This document shows positions 1 through 5,187 of a stretch of DNA of 5,187 nt, piece by piece. The notes below the pieces were generated by a model that was given only the letters and a program-made list of their open reading frames with translations, searched no databases and had not been told where the DNA came from. A program made the position numbers and the translations under genes. The DNA comes from Deltaproteobacteria bacterium (lineage in GTDB: Bacteria; Desulfobacterota; DSM-4660; Desulfatiglandales; B25-G16): assembly GCA_018400255.1 (NCBI GenBank), contig JAGYMO010000282.1:1-5187 (forward strand). Reading direction: 5' to 3'. Every line of letters begins with the position of its first letter. Positions within the stretch are counted from its first letter, which is position 1.

Positions 1-23
1 CGCTCTGCGGGACTATTTTCTAA

Positions 24-44
24 TTTCAGCGTTCTGTGAACGCT
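24..44. repeat. Degenerate heptad repeat with 7-bp inverted repeat (left edge)
   Basis: Two heptads, TTTCAGC (24-30) and GTTCTGT (31-37), run into the inverse complement GAACGCT (38-44). This makes a perfect 7-bp inverted repeat, AGCGTTC (28-34) and GAACGCT (38-44), with a 3-base loop. Twelve bases (25-36, TTCAGCGTTCTG) recur exactly at 5173-5184 at the other end of the window. No T-run follows the hairpin on either strand, so it does not look like an intrinsic terminator. It is better read as a copy of a dispersed intergenic repeat; its extent to the left cannot be seen. Confidence 0.5.
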
Positions 45-97
45 TACGAATATTTCTAAGCTTATGAAAGGCCGGCATTCGTTGTAATAAGCAAACA

Positions 98-115
98 GGT
101 ATTCTTTTTCATACC
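98..115 (-). terminator. Weak hairpin just downstream of the purF-like stop
   Basis: GGTAT (98-102) and ATACC (111-115) form a 5-bp stem with an 8-base loop, 5 bases past the stop codon of the minus-strand purF-like gene. Read on the minus strand, the stem is followed by TGTTTGCTTATT, which is T-rich but not a clean T-run. The position suits a terminator; the short AT-containing stem makes it a weak one. Confidence 0.3.
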
Positions 116-120
116 CTCGC

Positions 121-1506
121 CTACTTGTGTTTGTCCATAGGCCACTTTCCATCCCAGCATTTTAGACAAAGACTTTCCCGTGGAATATTCAATGCGCTAA
201 CAAAGCCTTCAAGGCTGTTATACTTTACAGAATCAGCGCCTATCTTGTCAGCTATCCATGCCTCTAAACCTTTAAGCTGGTCAAATGTTGTAATATCTCC
301 CTCGGGAATATACGCCCTCGCCACCAATTCTTCATAGGTTCTCGTGGATATGCCGAAATCACAAGGGTACATTAAGGGTGGACACGCAACCCTTACATGG
401 ACTTCCTTGGCTCCAGCATTTTTCAAGCCTCTAACCTTATTCTTTATCTGCGTGCCCCTGACTATAGAGTCATCACAAAGAACAATAATTTTATCCATTG
501 TAGCGTATTTTAATACGGATAGCTTGTTCTGGGCCATTCTTTCCCTGGCATCTTGGGTTAACTGAGTGTAGCTTCTATCTGCATATCTATTGTAAAGAAA
601 GACCTCCTGGTAAGGTAGCCCCGAGAACATATGATAACCAAGGGCATGACCTATGCCTGACAACGGCACAGGCGCTACAAGATCTGCCTTTATCCCTCCT
701 TCCTTTAAGTCCCTCTCGGCCAGCTTTTTTCCTAAATTATTCCTTGCCTCCTGCACATAAAGCCCATCAATCTTACTGTCCATGCTGGCTGTATATGCCC
801 ATTCAAAGGCGCAATGAGCCCTTCTATGACTCTCGAGTTGTTTTTTTGTCTCAAATCCATCTTTAGACATAAAGACAATTTCTCCTGGCATTACATCTCT
901 GCATTTACTTATTCCAATATCCTGAACAGCCCTTGACTCAGAGCTTACTACATATGTTCCTGATTTTTCTCCCAACATAAGGGGCCTGAACCCGTATATA
1001 TCCCTGGCAGCATATATTCCCTCATGCGTCAATACAACAAGAGAATAGGCCCCGTATATTTTTTCAGAGAGCTTTGATATGCCGGCAACGATATTTTTTT
1101 CTTGCATTATAAGCTTTGAGATAATCTCAATGTTCAGGCCATGGTAAAAGGCCTCTCCTCTGTCTTTCATCTCTGTTAATAAATCTTCCCTGTTAATAAT
1201 GTTACCGCTAAATGCCACTGCGATTTCCCCGACTGCCCCTTGCCACATCATCGGCTGCCTTTCATTTAGGCTTACGTGACCTATCCCCATGTTTCCTTTA
1301 AAGCTGTCTAATTCTTGAGAGCTAAAGGTGTTTCTGACCTGGCCATAATGGGTTATAAGAAATATTCTGTTTCCGTTAAAGGTCGCAATCCCACAAAACT
1401 GCTGACCTCTGTGTTGAAGAAAATCAAGGCCTTTATAAATATCTTCAACACAATCATTTTGCTTTATAATTCCAAATACGGCGCAGTTATCACCTGTAAG
1501 CTTCAT
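121..1506 (-). CDS. purF: PurF-family amidophosphoribosyltransferase, Fe-S type, altered glutamine site
   Basis: PurF makes phosphoribosylamine from PRPP and glutamine, the first step of purine synthesis in the cytoplasm. The 461-residue product has the family's two domains. The N-terminal Ntn-hydrolase glutaminase has Cys8 after a 7-residue propeptide (MKLTGDN) and HRGQ at 32-35. The C-terminal phosphoribosyltransferase has the PRPP loop CDDSIVRGTQ at 344-353. Cys232, Cys382, Cys447 and Cys450 fall where B. subtilis PurF binds its 4Fe-4S cluster. Length is near the usual 460-500. Unusually, three glutamine-pocket motifs are altered. GHVRYxT reads GHVSLNE (76-82), HNGN reads FSGN (99-102), and the SDTE Asp is Asn125. 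In addition, the usual VP(D/E)SG reads VPLSG (280-284) and NRYVGRTF reads NRYADRSY. The gene lies alone, 279 bases after rarA, with no other pur gene in view. Family membership is sure. Whether it uses glutamine or makes purines is not, so the symbol is provisional. Confidence 0.85.
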   Translation of the reverse strand: MKLTGDNCAVFGIIKQNDCVEDIYKGLDFLQHRGQQFCGIATFNGNRIFLITHYGQVRNTFSSQELDSFKGNMGIGHVSLNERQPMMWQGAVGEIAVAFSGNIINREDLLTEMKDRGEAFYHGLNIEIISKLIMQEKNIVAGISKLSEKIYGAYSLVVLTHEGIYAARDIYGFRPLMLGEKSGTYVVSSESRAVQDIGISKCRDVMPGEIVFMSKDGFETKKQLESHRRAHCAFEWAYTASMDSKIDGLYVQEARNNLGKKLAERDLKEGGIKADLVAPVPLSGIGHALGYHMFSGLPYQEVFLYNRYADRSYTQLTQDARERMAQNKLSVLKYATMDKIIVLCDDSIVRGTQIKNKVRGLKNAGAKEVHVRVACPPLMYPCDFGISTRTYEELVARAYIPEGDITTFDQLKGLEAWIADKIGADSVKYNSLEGFVSALNIPRESLCLKCWDGKWPMDKHK

Positions 1507-1514
1507 AAAAAATT

Positions 1515-1521
1515 CTCCTTT
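1515..1521 (-). promoter_or_regulatory. Ribosome binding site of the purF-like gene
   Basis: The minus strand reads AAAGGAG with 8 bases before the ATG at 1504-1506. This strong Shine-Dalgarno fixes the start, and it leaves exactly a 7-residue propeptide before the conserved Cys. Confidence 0.8.
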
Positions 1522-1652
1522 ACCCTAAAATTTTGTAAAAATGATATAGACGAGAGGTTTGAAAATGGCCCTTTTTCCGCACTCATAAAGATTTTGTTAC
1601 AACTGCAAATTATGATGTAGTGATTCTATTGATGTCATAAAAGTGCCAAAAA

Positions 1653-1680
1653 ATTATAAAGGCATGTTTTACGCTGAAAA
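1653..1680 (-). promoter_or_regulatory. Candidate sigma70 promoter for the purF-like gene
   Basis: On the minus strand TTTTCA (1675-1680, 4 of 6 bases of the -35 consensus) is followed after 16 bases by a perfect TATAAT (1653-1658). It lies between the rarA hairpin and the purF-like gene, as expected if the gene has its own transcript. Transcription would begin near 1646 and give a leader of about 140 bases. I searched that leader for the conserved loops of a purine riboswitch and saw none. AT-rich DNA yields such matches by chance. Confidence 0.4.
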
Positions 1681-1717
1681 GACCCCATGTTGATCAATGT
1701 CCAGCGATTAAACAACA

Positions 1718-1739
1718 CCCTGGTTTTGCTAAACCAGGG
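1718..1739 (-). terminator. Probable rarA terminator hairpin
   Basis: CCCTGGTTT (1718-1726) and AAACCAGGG (1731-1739) form a perfect 9-bp stem with a TGCT tetraloop, 46 bases beyond the rarA stop. On the minus strand it is followed by TGTTGTTTAATC, a broken T-tract. On the plus strand no T-tract follows. It probably ends the rarA transcript, perhaps incompletely, and separates it from the purF-like gene. Confidence 0.6.
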
Positions 1740-1785
1740 GACTAAATAATCAGCATTATGAAAATATTCCTAAGATAGATATTTA

Positions 1786-3123
1786 TCAAGCGGTTTCTTT
1801 CTCTTTTTTAAAAACGTTTCCTTTGCCGGCGTATCCTTTTTGCGACATCATCTTTTTTATATCCACCTCAAAGCCTTTATCAGAGGGTCGGTAAAATATT
1901 TTTCCCCTAATTTTTTCAGGTAGATACTCCTGGTTTACCTCACCATCTGGATAATTATGAGGATAGATGTAACCCTTTGAATAACCCATATCCTTCATCA
2001 TTTTTGTAGGTGCATTCCTTAAATATAAAGGTACAGGCTGTGCGCCAGATTTTTCAATCTCTTTCTTCACGGAGTTTTCTGCCAGATAAATGGCATTACT
2101 CTTTGGGGCAATGCTTAAATATATCACCGCCTGAGCAAGGGAAAGCTTGGCCTCCGGAGGCCCCACCCTTTCCCATGCATTATATGCTGTCAAGGCTACT
2201 TCAAGGGCCTTAGGATCTGCAAGGCCAACGTCCTCTGATGCAAACCTGATAAGTCTTCTCCCAATAAAAAGGGGGTCTTCACCGGCCTCCAGCATTCTGT
2301 AAAGCCAGTAGATAGATGCCTGGGGATCGCCCCCCCTCATGCTCTTATGAAGAGCTGAAATCAGATTGTAATGCTCTTCCCCGTTTTTATCATAAAACAA
2401 GGGTCTCTTGTCCAAGGATCGGGCAACACTGGAAGCATTCAAAACTCTCTCGTTTCTCTTATTTGGCTGGGCAAAATAAACGGCTGATTCCAAGGCATTT
2501 AAAGCTGACCTTGCGTCTCCCTGGGATATAGTTATGATATAGTTTAGTGCATCTTCTTCAATTGTTATATTCATATCGCCCAGCCCTCTTGCCTTATCTT
2601 TGATTGCTCTGTTTAAAATGATTTTCATGTCTTCATGGCCTATGGATTTTAAGGTCATAACCCGAACCCTTGACAAGAGAGGGGGGATAATTTCAAATGA
2701 TGGGTTTTGTGTGGTAGCCCCAATAAGAATGATTAGCCCGCTTTCTACATGGGGAAGAAATGCATCCTGTTGTGCCTTGTTAAATCGATGGATTTCATCA
2801 ACAAAAAGAATGGTTGGTTTTAGCTTATATCTATAGTTTTTTTGAGCCGCACTAATTACTTCTCTCAATTCCTTTAAGCCGGAGATTACCGCAGAGAAGG
2901 TCTCGAAAGGGCTTTCAGTATACTGGGCAACGAGCCGCGCGATTGTTGTTTTTCCTGATCCCGGAGGCCCCCAAAATAGCATAGAAAAAAGCCTCCCTGT
3001 ATCAAGGGCTCTTCGCAATGTCCTTGCCGGACCAAGGATATGGTCTTGCCCAACTACCTCATCGATACTATCCGGCCTCATTCTTGTGGCCAGAGGAGTT
3101 GCCTTTGTATGCATTGTCCTCAT
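1786..3123 (-). CDS. rarA: Replication-associated recombination protein A (RarA/MgsA), AAA+ ATPase
   Basis: RarA is a homotetrameric, clamp-loader-like AAA+ ATPase that acts on DNA ends and gaps at stalled replication forks. It is the bacterial relative of yeast Mgs1 and human WRNIP1. The 445-residue product has the full-length family layout. Walker A is GPPGSGKT (52-59), Walker B is ILFVDE (105-110) followed by IHRFNKAQQD, sensor 1 lies in GATTQNPSFE (135-144), the SRVR arginine-finger segment is 151-154, and sensor 2 is GDARSALN (202-209). The C-terminal tetramerisation region contains MRGGDPQASIYWL (262-274), EAGEDPLFIGRRL (279-291) and the YPHNYPDG segment (387-394). Every catalytic motif is present, so the protein should be active. 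The start at 3123 has AAGGA 5 bases upstream; an in-frame ATG at codon 4 is the alternative, with spacing too long for that site. The gene is divergent from the RCK_N-DHH gene and upstream of the purF-like gene, with a hairpin between. No functional link to either neighbour is evident. Confidence 0.96.
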   Translation of the reverse strand: MRTMHTKATPLATRMRPDSIDEVVGQDHILGPARTLRRALDTGRLFSMLFWGPPGSGKTTIARLVAQYTESPFETFSAVISGLKELREVISAAQKNYRYKLKPTILFVDEIHRFNKAQQDAFLPHVESGLIILIGATTQNPSFEIIPPLLSRVRVMTLKSIGHEDMKIILNRAIKDKARGLGDMNITIEEDALNYIITISQGDARSALNALESAVYFAQPNKRNERVLNASSVARSLDKRPLFYDKNGEEHYNLISALHKSMRGGDPQASIYWLYRMLEAGEDPLFIGRRLIRFASEDVGLADPKALEVALTAYNAWERVGPPEAKLSLAQAVIYLSIAPKSNAIYLAENSVKKEIEKSGAQPVPLYLRNAPTKMMKDMGYSKGYIYPHNYPDGEVNQEYLPEKIRGKIFYRPSDKGFEVDIKKMMSQKGYAGKGNVFKKEKETA

Positions 3124-3128
3124 CCCTG

Positions 3129-3133
3129 TCCTT
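3129..3133 (-). promoter_or_regulatory. Ribosome binding site of rarA
   Basis: The minus strand reads AAGGA, then 5 bases (CAGGG), then ATG at 3121-3123. This spacing favours the first ATG over the in-frame ATG three codons later, which would be 14 bases away. Confidence 0.6.
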
Positions 3134-3278
3134 AAATGGTCTTATATTTCTAAAACCAAACCCTATTCAGTCATACAAGAGTTTTCCCAAGTCTATATCT
3201 GAAAAAGAAGCACGTAAAATAGAAACTCCATGTACAATTTCACTTTACCAAAAACTAATGAAAAAGGAAACATAGGAT

Positions 3279-3307
3279 GGTATAATAAATATAGAATTCT
3301 GGCTCAA
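3279..3307 (-). promoter_or_regulatory. Candidate rarA promoter
   Basis: On the minus strand TTGAGC (3302-3307) is followed after 17 bases by TATACC (3279-3284). Each hexamer matches the sigma70 consensus at 4 of 6 bases. It would start transcription near 3272 and give a rarA leader of about 150 bases. No better match closer to rarA was found, but the quality is modest. Confidence 0.3.
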
Positions 3308-3372
3308 CCTCCTTTATCTATAATGGAGCCTAAAAAATTTCACATCTTTTTATTTAAAGGCAGGATATGATT

Positions 3373-3415
3373 GGGCAGAAACTAAAATTCAGCTTACAAG
3401 GGAGCATTTCTGGCC
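3373..3415. other. Interrupted stem-loop in the intergenic region
   Basis: GGGCAGAAA (3373-3381) pairs with TTTCTGGCC (3407-3415) at 8 of 9 positions, with one G-G mismatch. The loop holds a second small stem, GCTT (3392-3395) with GAGC (3402-3405), counting one G-T pair. It lies upstream of the plus-strand promoter and outside the predicted rarA leader, so neither candidate promoter transcribes it. It may be chance or part of an independent small RNA. Confidence 0.25.
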
Positions 3416-3447
3416 TGGTATAACTCAAAAATTTAAACTACTTTTCC

Positions 3448-3476
3448 TTGACATATAATTCTTCTCTTTTTACAGT
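3448..3476 (+). promoter_or_regulatory. Sigma70-type promoter of the RCK_N-DHH gene
   Basis: A perfect -35 hexamer, TTGACA (3448-3453), is followed after exactly 17 bases by TACAGT (3471-3476, 4 of 6 of TATAAT). Transcription would start near 3483, leaving a leader of about 80 bases before the ATG at 3563. This is the best promoter match in the window and is correctly oriented. Confidence 0.65.
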
Positions 3477-3562
3477 AACATTTAACGGAAGGGTACGGTG
3501 TTTGCCGGTTTTTTATTCTTTCACATTGAGGCAAAAGATAATTTCTATATGGGGCCATTTAA

Positions 3563-4978
3563 ATGTACATAATTCTAGGTATCGGAACAGCCGGGTATTT
3601 TGCTGCAAAACGATTAAAGGATAAAGGTTCTAGACTAACCCTTGTGGATATAAAGCCGGAGAGGACAGACTCATTAAGGGATATTGGCTTTGATAATGTC
3701 GTTGAGGGTGACATCACATCGCGCGAGCTTTTAAAAAAACTACCCATAGAAAAGGCCAAAGGCGTCATGGTGCTTACAACTGATCCTGACTTGAATCTTA
3801 AGGTATGCCGAATAATCAGGCAGATCAGTAAGGAGGTGCCCCTTATTGTTAGGGGAGGGAAACAGGAAGCAAACAAGGATTTCGAGGAGTTGGAGGTAGA
3901 CGATGTGATTTATCCCGCGTTAGCAGTTGCGGAAGAGGCGATAAAGAAACTTGAGAAATTGGAGGCTAAAAAAAACCTCGAGAGACTTAGCACAATAATC
4001 CATCAAGCTACCAAAGGCATAGCCATTGTAACGCAGGACAACCCTGACCCAGACGCCATTGCTAGCGCCCTGACCTTTAAAAGAATTGTTGAAAAGATGG
4101 GAAAGAACGCTGATATAATCTATGGCGGAGATATAGGCTATGATGAAAATAAGGCCTTGGTCAACCTCCTCGGAGTAGAGGCAGTACCCATTGCCAAAGT
4201 CAAAAACATGGGAGACTATTCGAAAATAGTCTTGATTGAGGCCTCTATCCCGGGAGAAAACAATTCACTTCCAAAGGAAATCAGGCCTGATATTATTATA
4301 GACCATCATCCGTACGACGCTAAAAAGGTCTCGGCTGATTATATTGACATAAGGCCTGAACTTGGCGCGAACTCTACTATTCTAACAGAATATTTGACTG
4401 ACCTTGATTTTGAGATTTCAGAAGAATTAGCCACGTTGCTTTTTTACGGTATTAAAACCGACACCGATGGCTTTACGAGAGGTACTACGCCCAAGGACCT
4501 TCAAGCAGGCGTCCTCTTATATAACAAGGCATCTCAGGAGCTCTTGAATAAAATCGAAACCCCCCTTATGTCCTCTGAAACTCTGGATGTATTGGGCGAG
4601 GCTATAAAGAACAGGAAAAGCATTGGGAGCCTGTTGCTGGCTAATGTGGGTTTTATCAAGGAAAGGGATACCCTGCCTCAGGCAGCTGATCACTTATTAA
4701 AGCTTGAAGGCGTTTCTGTAGTTTTAGTTTATGGCCTTTCCGCTGACGTAGTCCATATTTCGGCTAGAAATAAGGATATAAGGATTAATCTCGGAGACGC
4801 CATGAAAAATGCATTTGGCGATATTGGTGAAGCAGGAGGTCATCCCACTGCAGCAGCGGCAAAAATAAACCTTGGCCTTTTTGGTAGTTCCAAGGATAAA
4901 GAGTCACTGTTAAAGCTGGCTGAGGAGGCTATTACGCACCGATTTCTGAAGGAGGCCGGAATAGAAGAAAAGGCATAG
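3563..4978 (+). CDS. RCK_N (TrkA-N)-DHH-DHHA1 fusion, putative phosphodiesterase
   Basis: This is a soluble 471-residue protein with no membrane segment or signal peptide. Residues 1-120 are a Rossmann RCK_N domain of the K+ channel/Trk regulator type. It has GIGTAG (6-11), Asp29 at the end of strand 2 (usual for NAD binding) and EGD at 48-50. A charged helix (about 121-145) links it to a DHH domain with NPDPDAIAS (160-168), DHH (247-249) and TDTDGF (299-304). DHHA1 follows with GGHPTAAAA (425-433). Related DHH-DHHA1 proteins cleave short RNA, pAp or cyclic dinucleotides with Mn2+; the fusion to RCK_N is a known but poorly characterised architecture. Oddly, motif I begins QDNPDPD, with Gln158 where the family has His, and motif II reads LIEAS, with Glu226 where Asp is usual. 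The start is fixed by an in-frame TAA at 3560-3562 directly before the ATG. The ribosome site is weak (GGGG 3551-3554, 8-base spacing). The gene is monocistronic in this window. Substrate unknown. Confidence 0.9.
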   Translation: MYIILGIGTAGYFAAKRLKDKGSRLTLVDIKPERTDSLRDIGFDNVVEGDITSRELLKKLPIEKAKGVMVLTTDPDLNLKVCRIIRQISKEVPLIVRGGKQEANKDFEELEVDDVIYPALAVAEEAIKKLEKLEAKKNLERLSTIIHQATKGIAIVTQDNPDPDAIASALTFKRIVEKMGKNADIIYGGDIGYDENKALVNLLGVEAVPIAKVKNMGDYSKIVLIEASIPGENNSLPKEIRPDIIIDHHPYDAKKVSADYIDIRPELGANSTILTEYLTDLDFEISEELATLLFYGIKTDTDGFTRGTTPKDLQAGVLLYNKASQELLNKIETPLMSSETLDVLGEAIKNRKSIGSLLLANVGFIKERDTLPQAADHLLKLEGVSVVLVYGLSADVVHISARNKDIRINLGDAMKNAFGDIGEAGGHPTAAAAKINLGLFGSSKDKESLLKLAEEAITHRFLKEAGIEEKA

Positions 4979-4994
4979 GCCCCTAATATTGATG

Positions 4995-5019
4995 TTAAGC
5001 ACAATTGTTGTATGCTAAA
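4995..5019 (+). terminator. Weak hairpin after the RCK_N-DHH gene
   Basis: TTAAGCA (4995-5001) and TGCTAAA (5013-5019) pair at 6 of 7 positions with an A-A mismatch, around an 11-base loop. It begins 17 bases after the stop codon. The following ATGTTAATT is not a T-run, so terminator activity is doubtful. Confidence 0.25.
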
Positions 5020-5067
5020 ATGTTAATTACCGCTTCAGGATTATATAACGTCATCACAGTAACTTTC

Positions 5068-5079
5068 GTGTTTAAACAC
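5068..5079. repeat. Perfect 12-bp palindrome GTGTTTAAACAC
   Basis: GTGTTTAAACAC is an exact palindrome with no loop, so it fits a dimeric protein binding site better than an RNA hairpin. It lies 90 bases past the RCK_N-DHH stop, where it could be an operator for a gene beyond the right edge. A 26-codon ORF (5081-5161) begins two bases later but has no ribosome binding site. Confidence 0.4.
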
Positions 5080-5163
5080 AATGAAATGGTTTAATCTTGG
5101 CGGACACCTTGCTAAGTGCGCAATCAAAAAAAGGAGATGTCATATAAAAGAAAATAAGTAACC

Positions 5164-5185
5164 GTTCACGGGTTCAGCGTTCTGC
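5164..5185. repeat. Tandem degenerate heptads GTTCACG/GTTCAGC/GTTCTGC (right edge)
   Basis: Three near-identical 7-base units run in a row: GTTCACG (5164-5170), a single G, GTTCAGC (5172-5178) and GTTCTGC (5179-5185). The array probably continues beyond the window. It shares TTCAGCGTTCTG exactly with 25-36. CCGTTCACGG (5162-5171) is also a small inverted repeat. This looks like a dispersed intergenic tandem repeat family rather than a gene. Confidence 0.55.
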
Positions 5186-5187
5186 CC

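Larger units (their letters stand above)
3124..3562. other. Divergent intergenic region between rarA and the RCK_N-DHH gene
   Basis: This 439-base AT-rich region has no coding sequence I can support. It should hold the promoters of both divergent genes. A strong plus-strand promoter lies at 3448-3476 and a weaker minus-strand candidate at 3279-3307. The middle (about 3301-3430) has two interrupted inverted repeats (GGCTC 3301-3305 with GAGCC 3326-3330, and 3373-3381 with 3407-3415). An 18-codon ORF at 3367-3423 follows AAAGGCAGGAT, but it resembles nothing I know and I do not call it a gene. The length is large for a simple two-promoter region, so a small RNA or a decayed gene is possible. 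Confidence 0.6.

Noticed and set aside
42..68. Near-repeat GCTTACGAA / GCTTATGAA 18 bases apart
   Set aside because: Only two short AT-rich copies with one mismatch; easily chance, with no third copy.
1507..1646. Riboswitch in the leader of the purF-like gene
   Set aside because: Purine-related riboswitches are expected near purF genes, but none of the conserved loop sequences I know is present and only short AT-rich pairings can be drawn.
3018..3275. Plus-strand open frame of 85 codons overlapping the 5' end of rarA
   Set aside because: It runs antisense to the well-conserved start of rarA, has no recognisable motif, and its only non-overlapping part is low-complexity AT-rich sequence.
3367..3423. 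Eighteen-codon open frame MIGQKLKFSLQG... after AAAGGCAGGAT
   Set aside because: The upstream GGCAGG is only loosely Shine-Dalgarno-like, no promoter clearly transcribes it, and the peptide is unrecognised.
3549..3572. Seven-codon open frame overlapping the start of the RCK_N-DHH gene (possible translational coupling)
   Set aside because: No ribosome binding site precedes it, and it is short enough to be chance.
3559..3876. Minus-strand open frame of 105 codons inside the RCK_N-DHH gene
   Set aside because: It is a shadow of the coding strand over the Rossmann domain, with no family resemblance.
5081..5161. Open frame of 26 codons beginning MKWFNLGGHL after the palindrome
   Set aside because: There is no ribosome binding site upstream and no homology is evident; the AAAGGAG it contains (5129-5135) is followed by an ATG with no usable spacing.

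Overview
The window is about 5.2 kb of AT-leaning bacterial DNA with three complete protein genes. Two are on the minus strand: a PurF-family phosphoribosyltransferase (121-1506) and the AAA+ ATPase RarA/MgsA (1786-3123). One is on the plus strand: an RCK_N (TrkA-N) plus DHH/DHHA1 fusion protein (3563-4978). ATG starts, good Shine-Dalgarno sites, sigma70-like promoter hexamers and full-length bacterial RarA identify a bacterium. The RCK_N-DHH fusion, the iron-sulfur type PurF and the degenerate GTTCAGC-like heptads at both edges would fit an anaerobic, poorly cultured lineage (Desulfobacterota, Nitrospirota, Planctomycetota or Omnitrophota-like). The sequence does not settle which, and this placement is inference.

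Layout from left to right: 1-120 is a short intergenic region with part of a heptad repeat/hairpin and a weak hairpin just after the purF-like stop. Then come the purF-like gene (minus), a 279-base gap with a clear 9-bp hairpin (probable rarA terminator) and a candidate promoter for the purF-like gene, and rarA (minus). A 439-base divergent intergenic region follows. It carries a good plus-strand promoter (TTGACA-17-TACAGT), a weaker minus-strand candidate and some possible RNA structure. Then come the RCK_N-DHH gene (plus) and a 209-base tail with a weak hairpin, a perfect 12-bp palindrome and a second block of the heptad repeat.

The three genes do not form a recognisable pathway. RarA acts at stalled replication forks, PurF-type enzymes use PRPP, and the DHH protein probably acts on a phosphodiester (nucleotide or nanoRNA) under NAD(H) or nucleotide sensing. 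No mobile element, CRISPR array, rRNA or tRNA was seen.

Two proteins deserve a second look. The PurF-like protein keeps the catalytic Cys, an intact PRPP loop and four Fe-S cysteines. It has lost the Arg, Asn and Asp that hold glutamine in canonical PurF. The DHH protein has Gln in place of the motif I His and Glu in place of the motif II Asp, both normally metal ligands. These observations rest on alignments made from memory. I see no clear case for an entirely new multi-gene system here.
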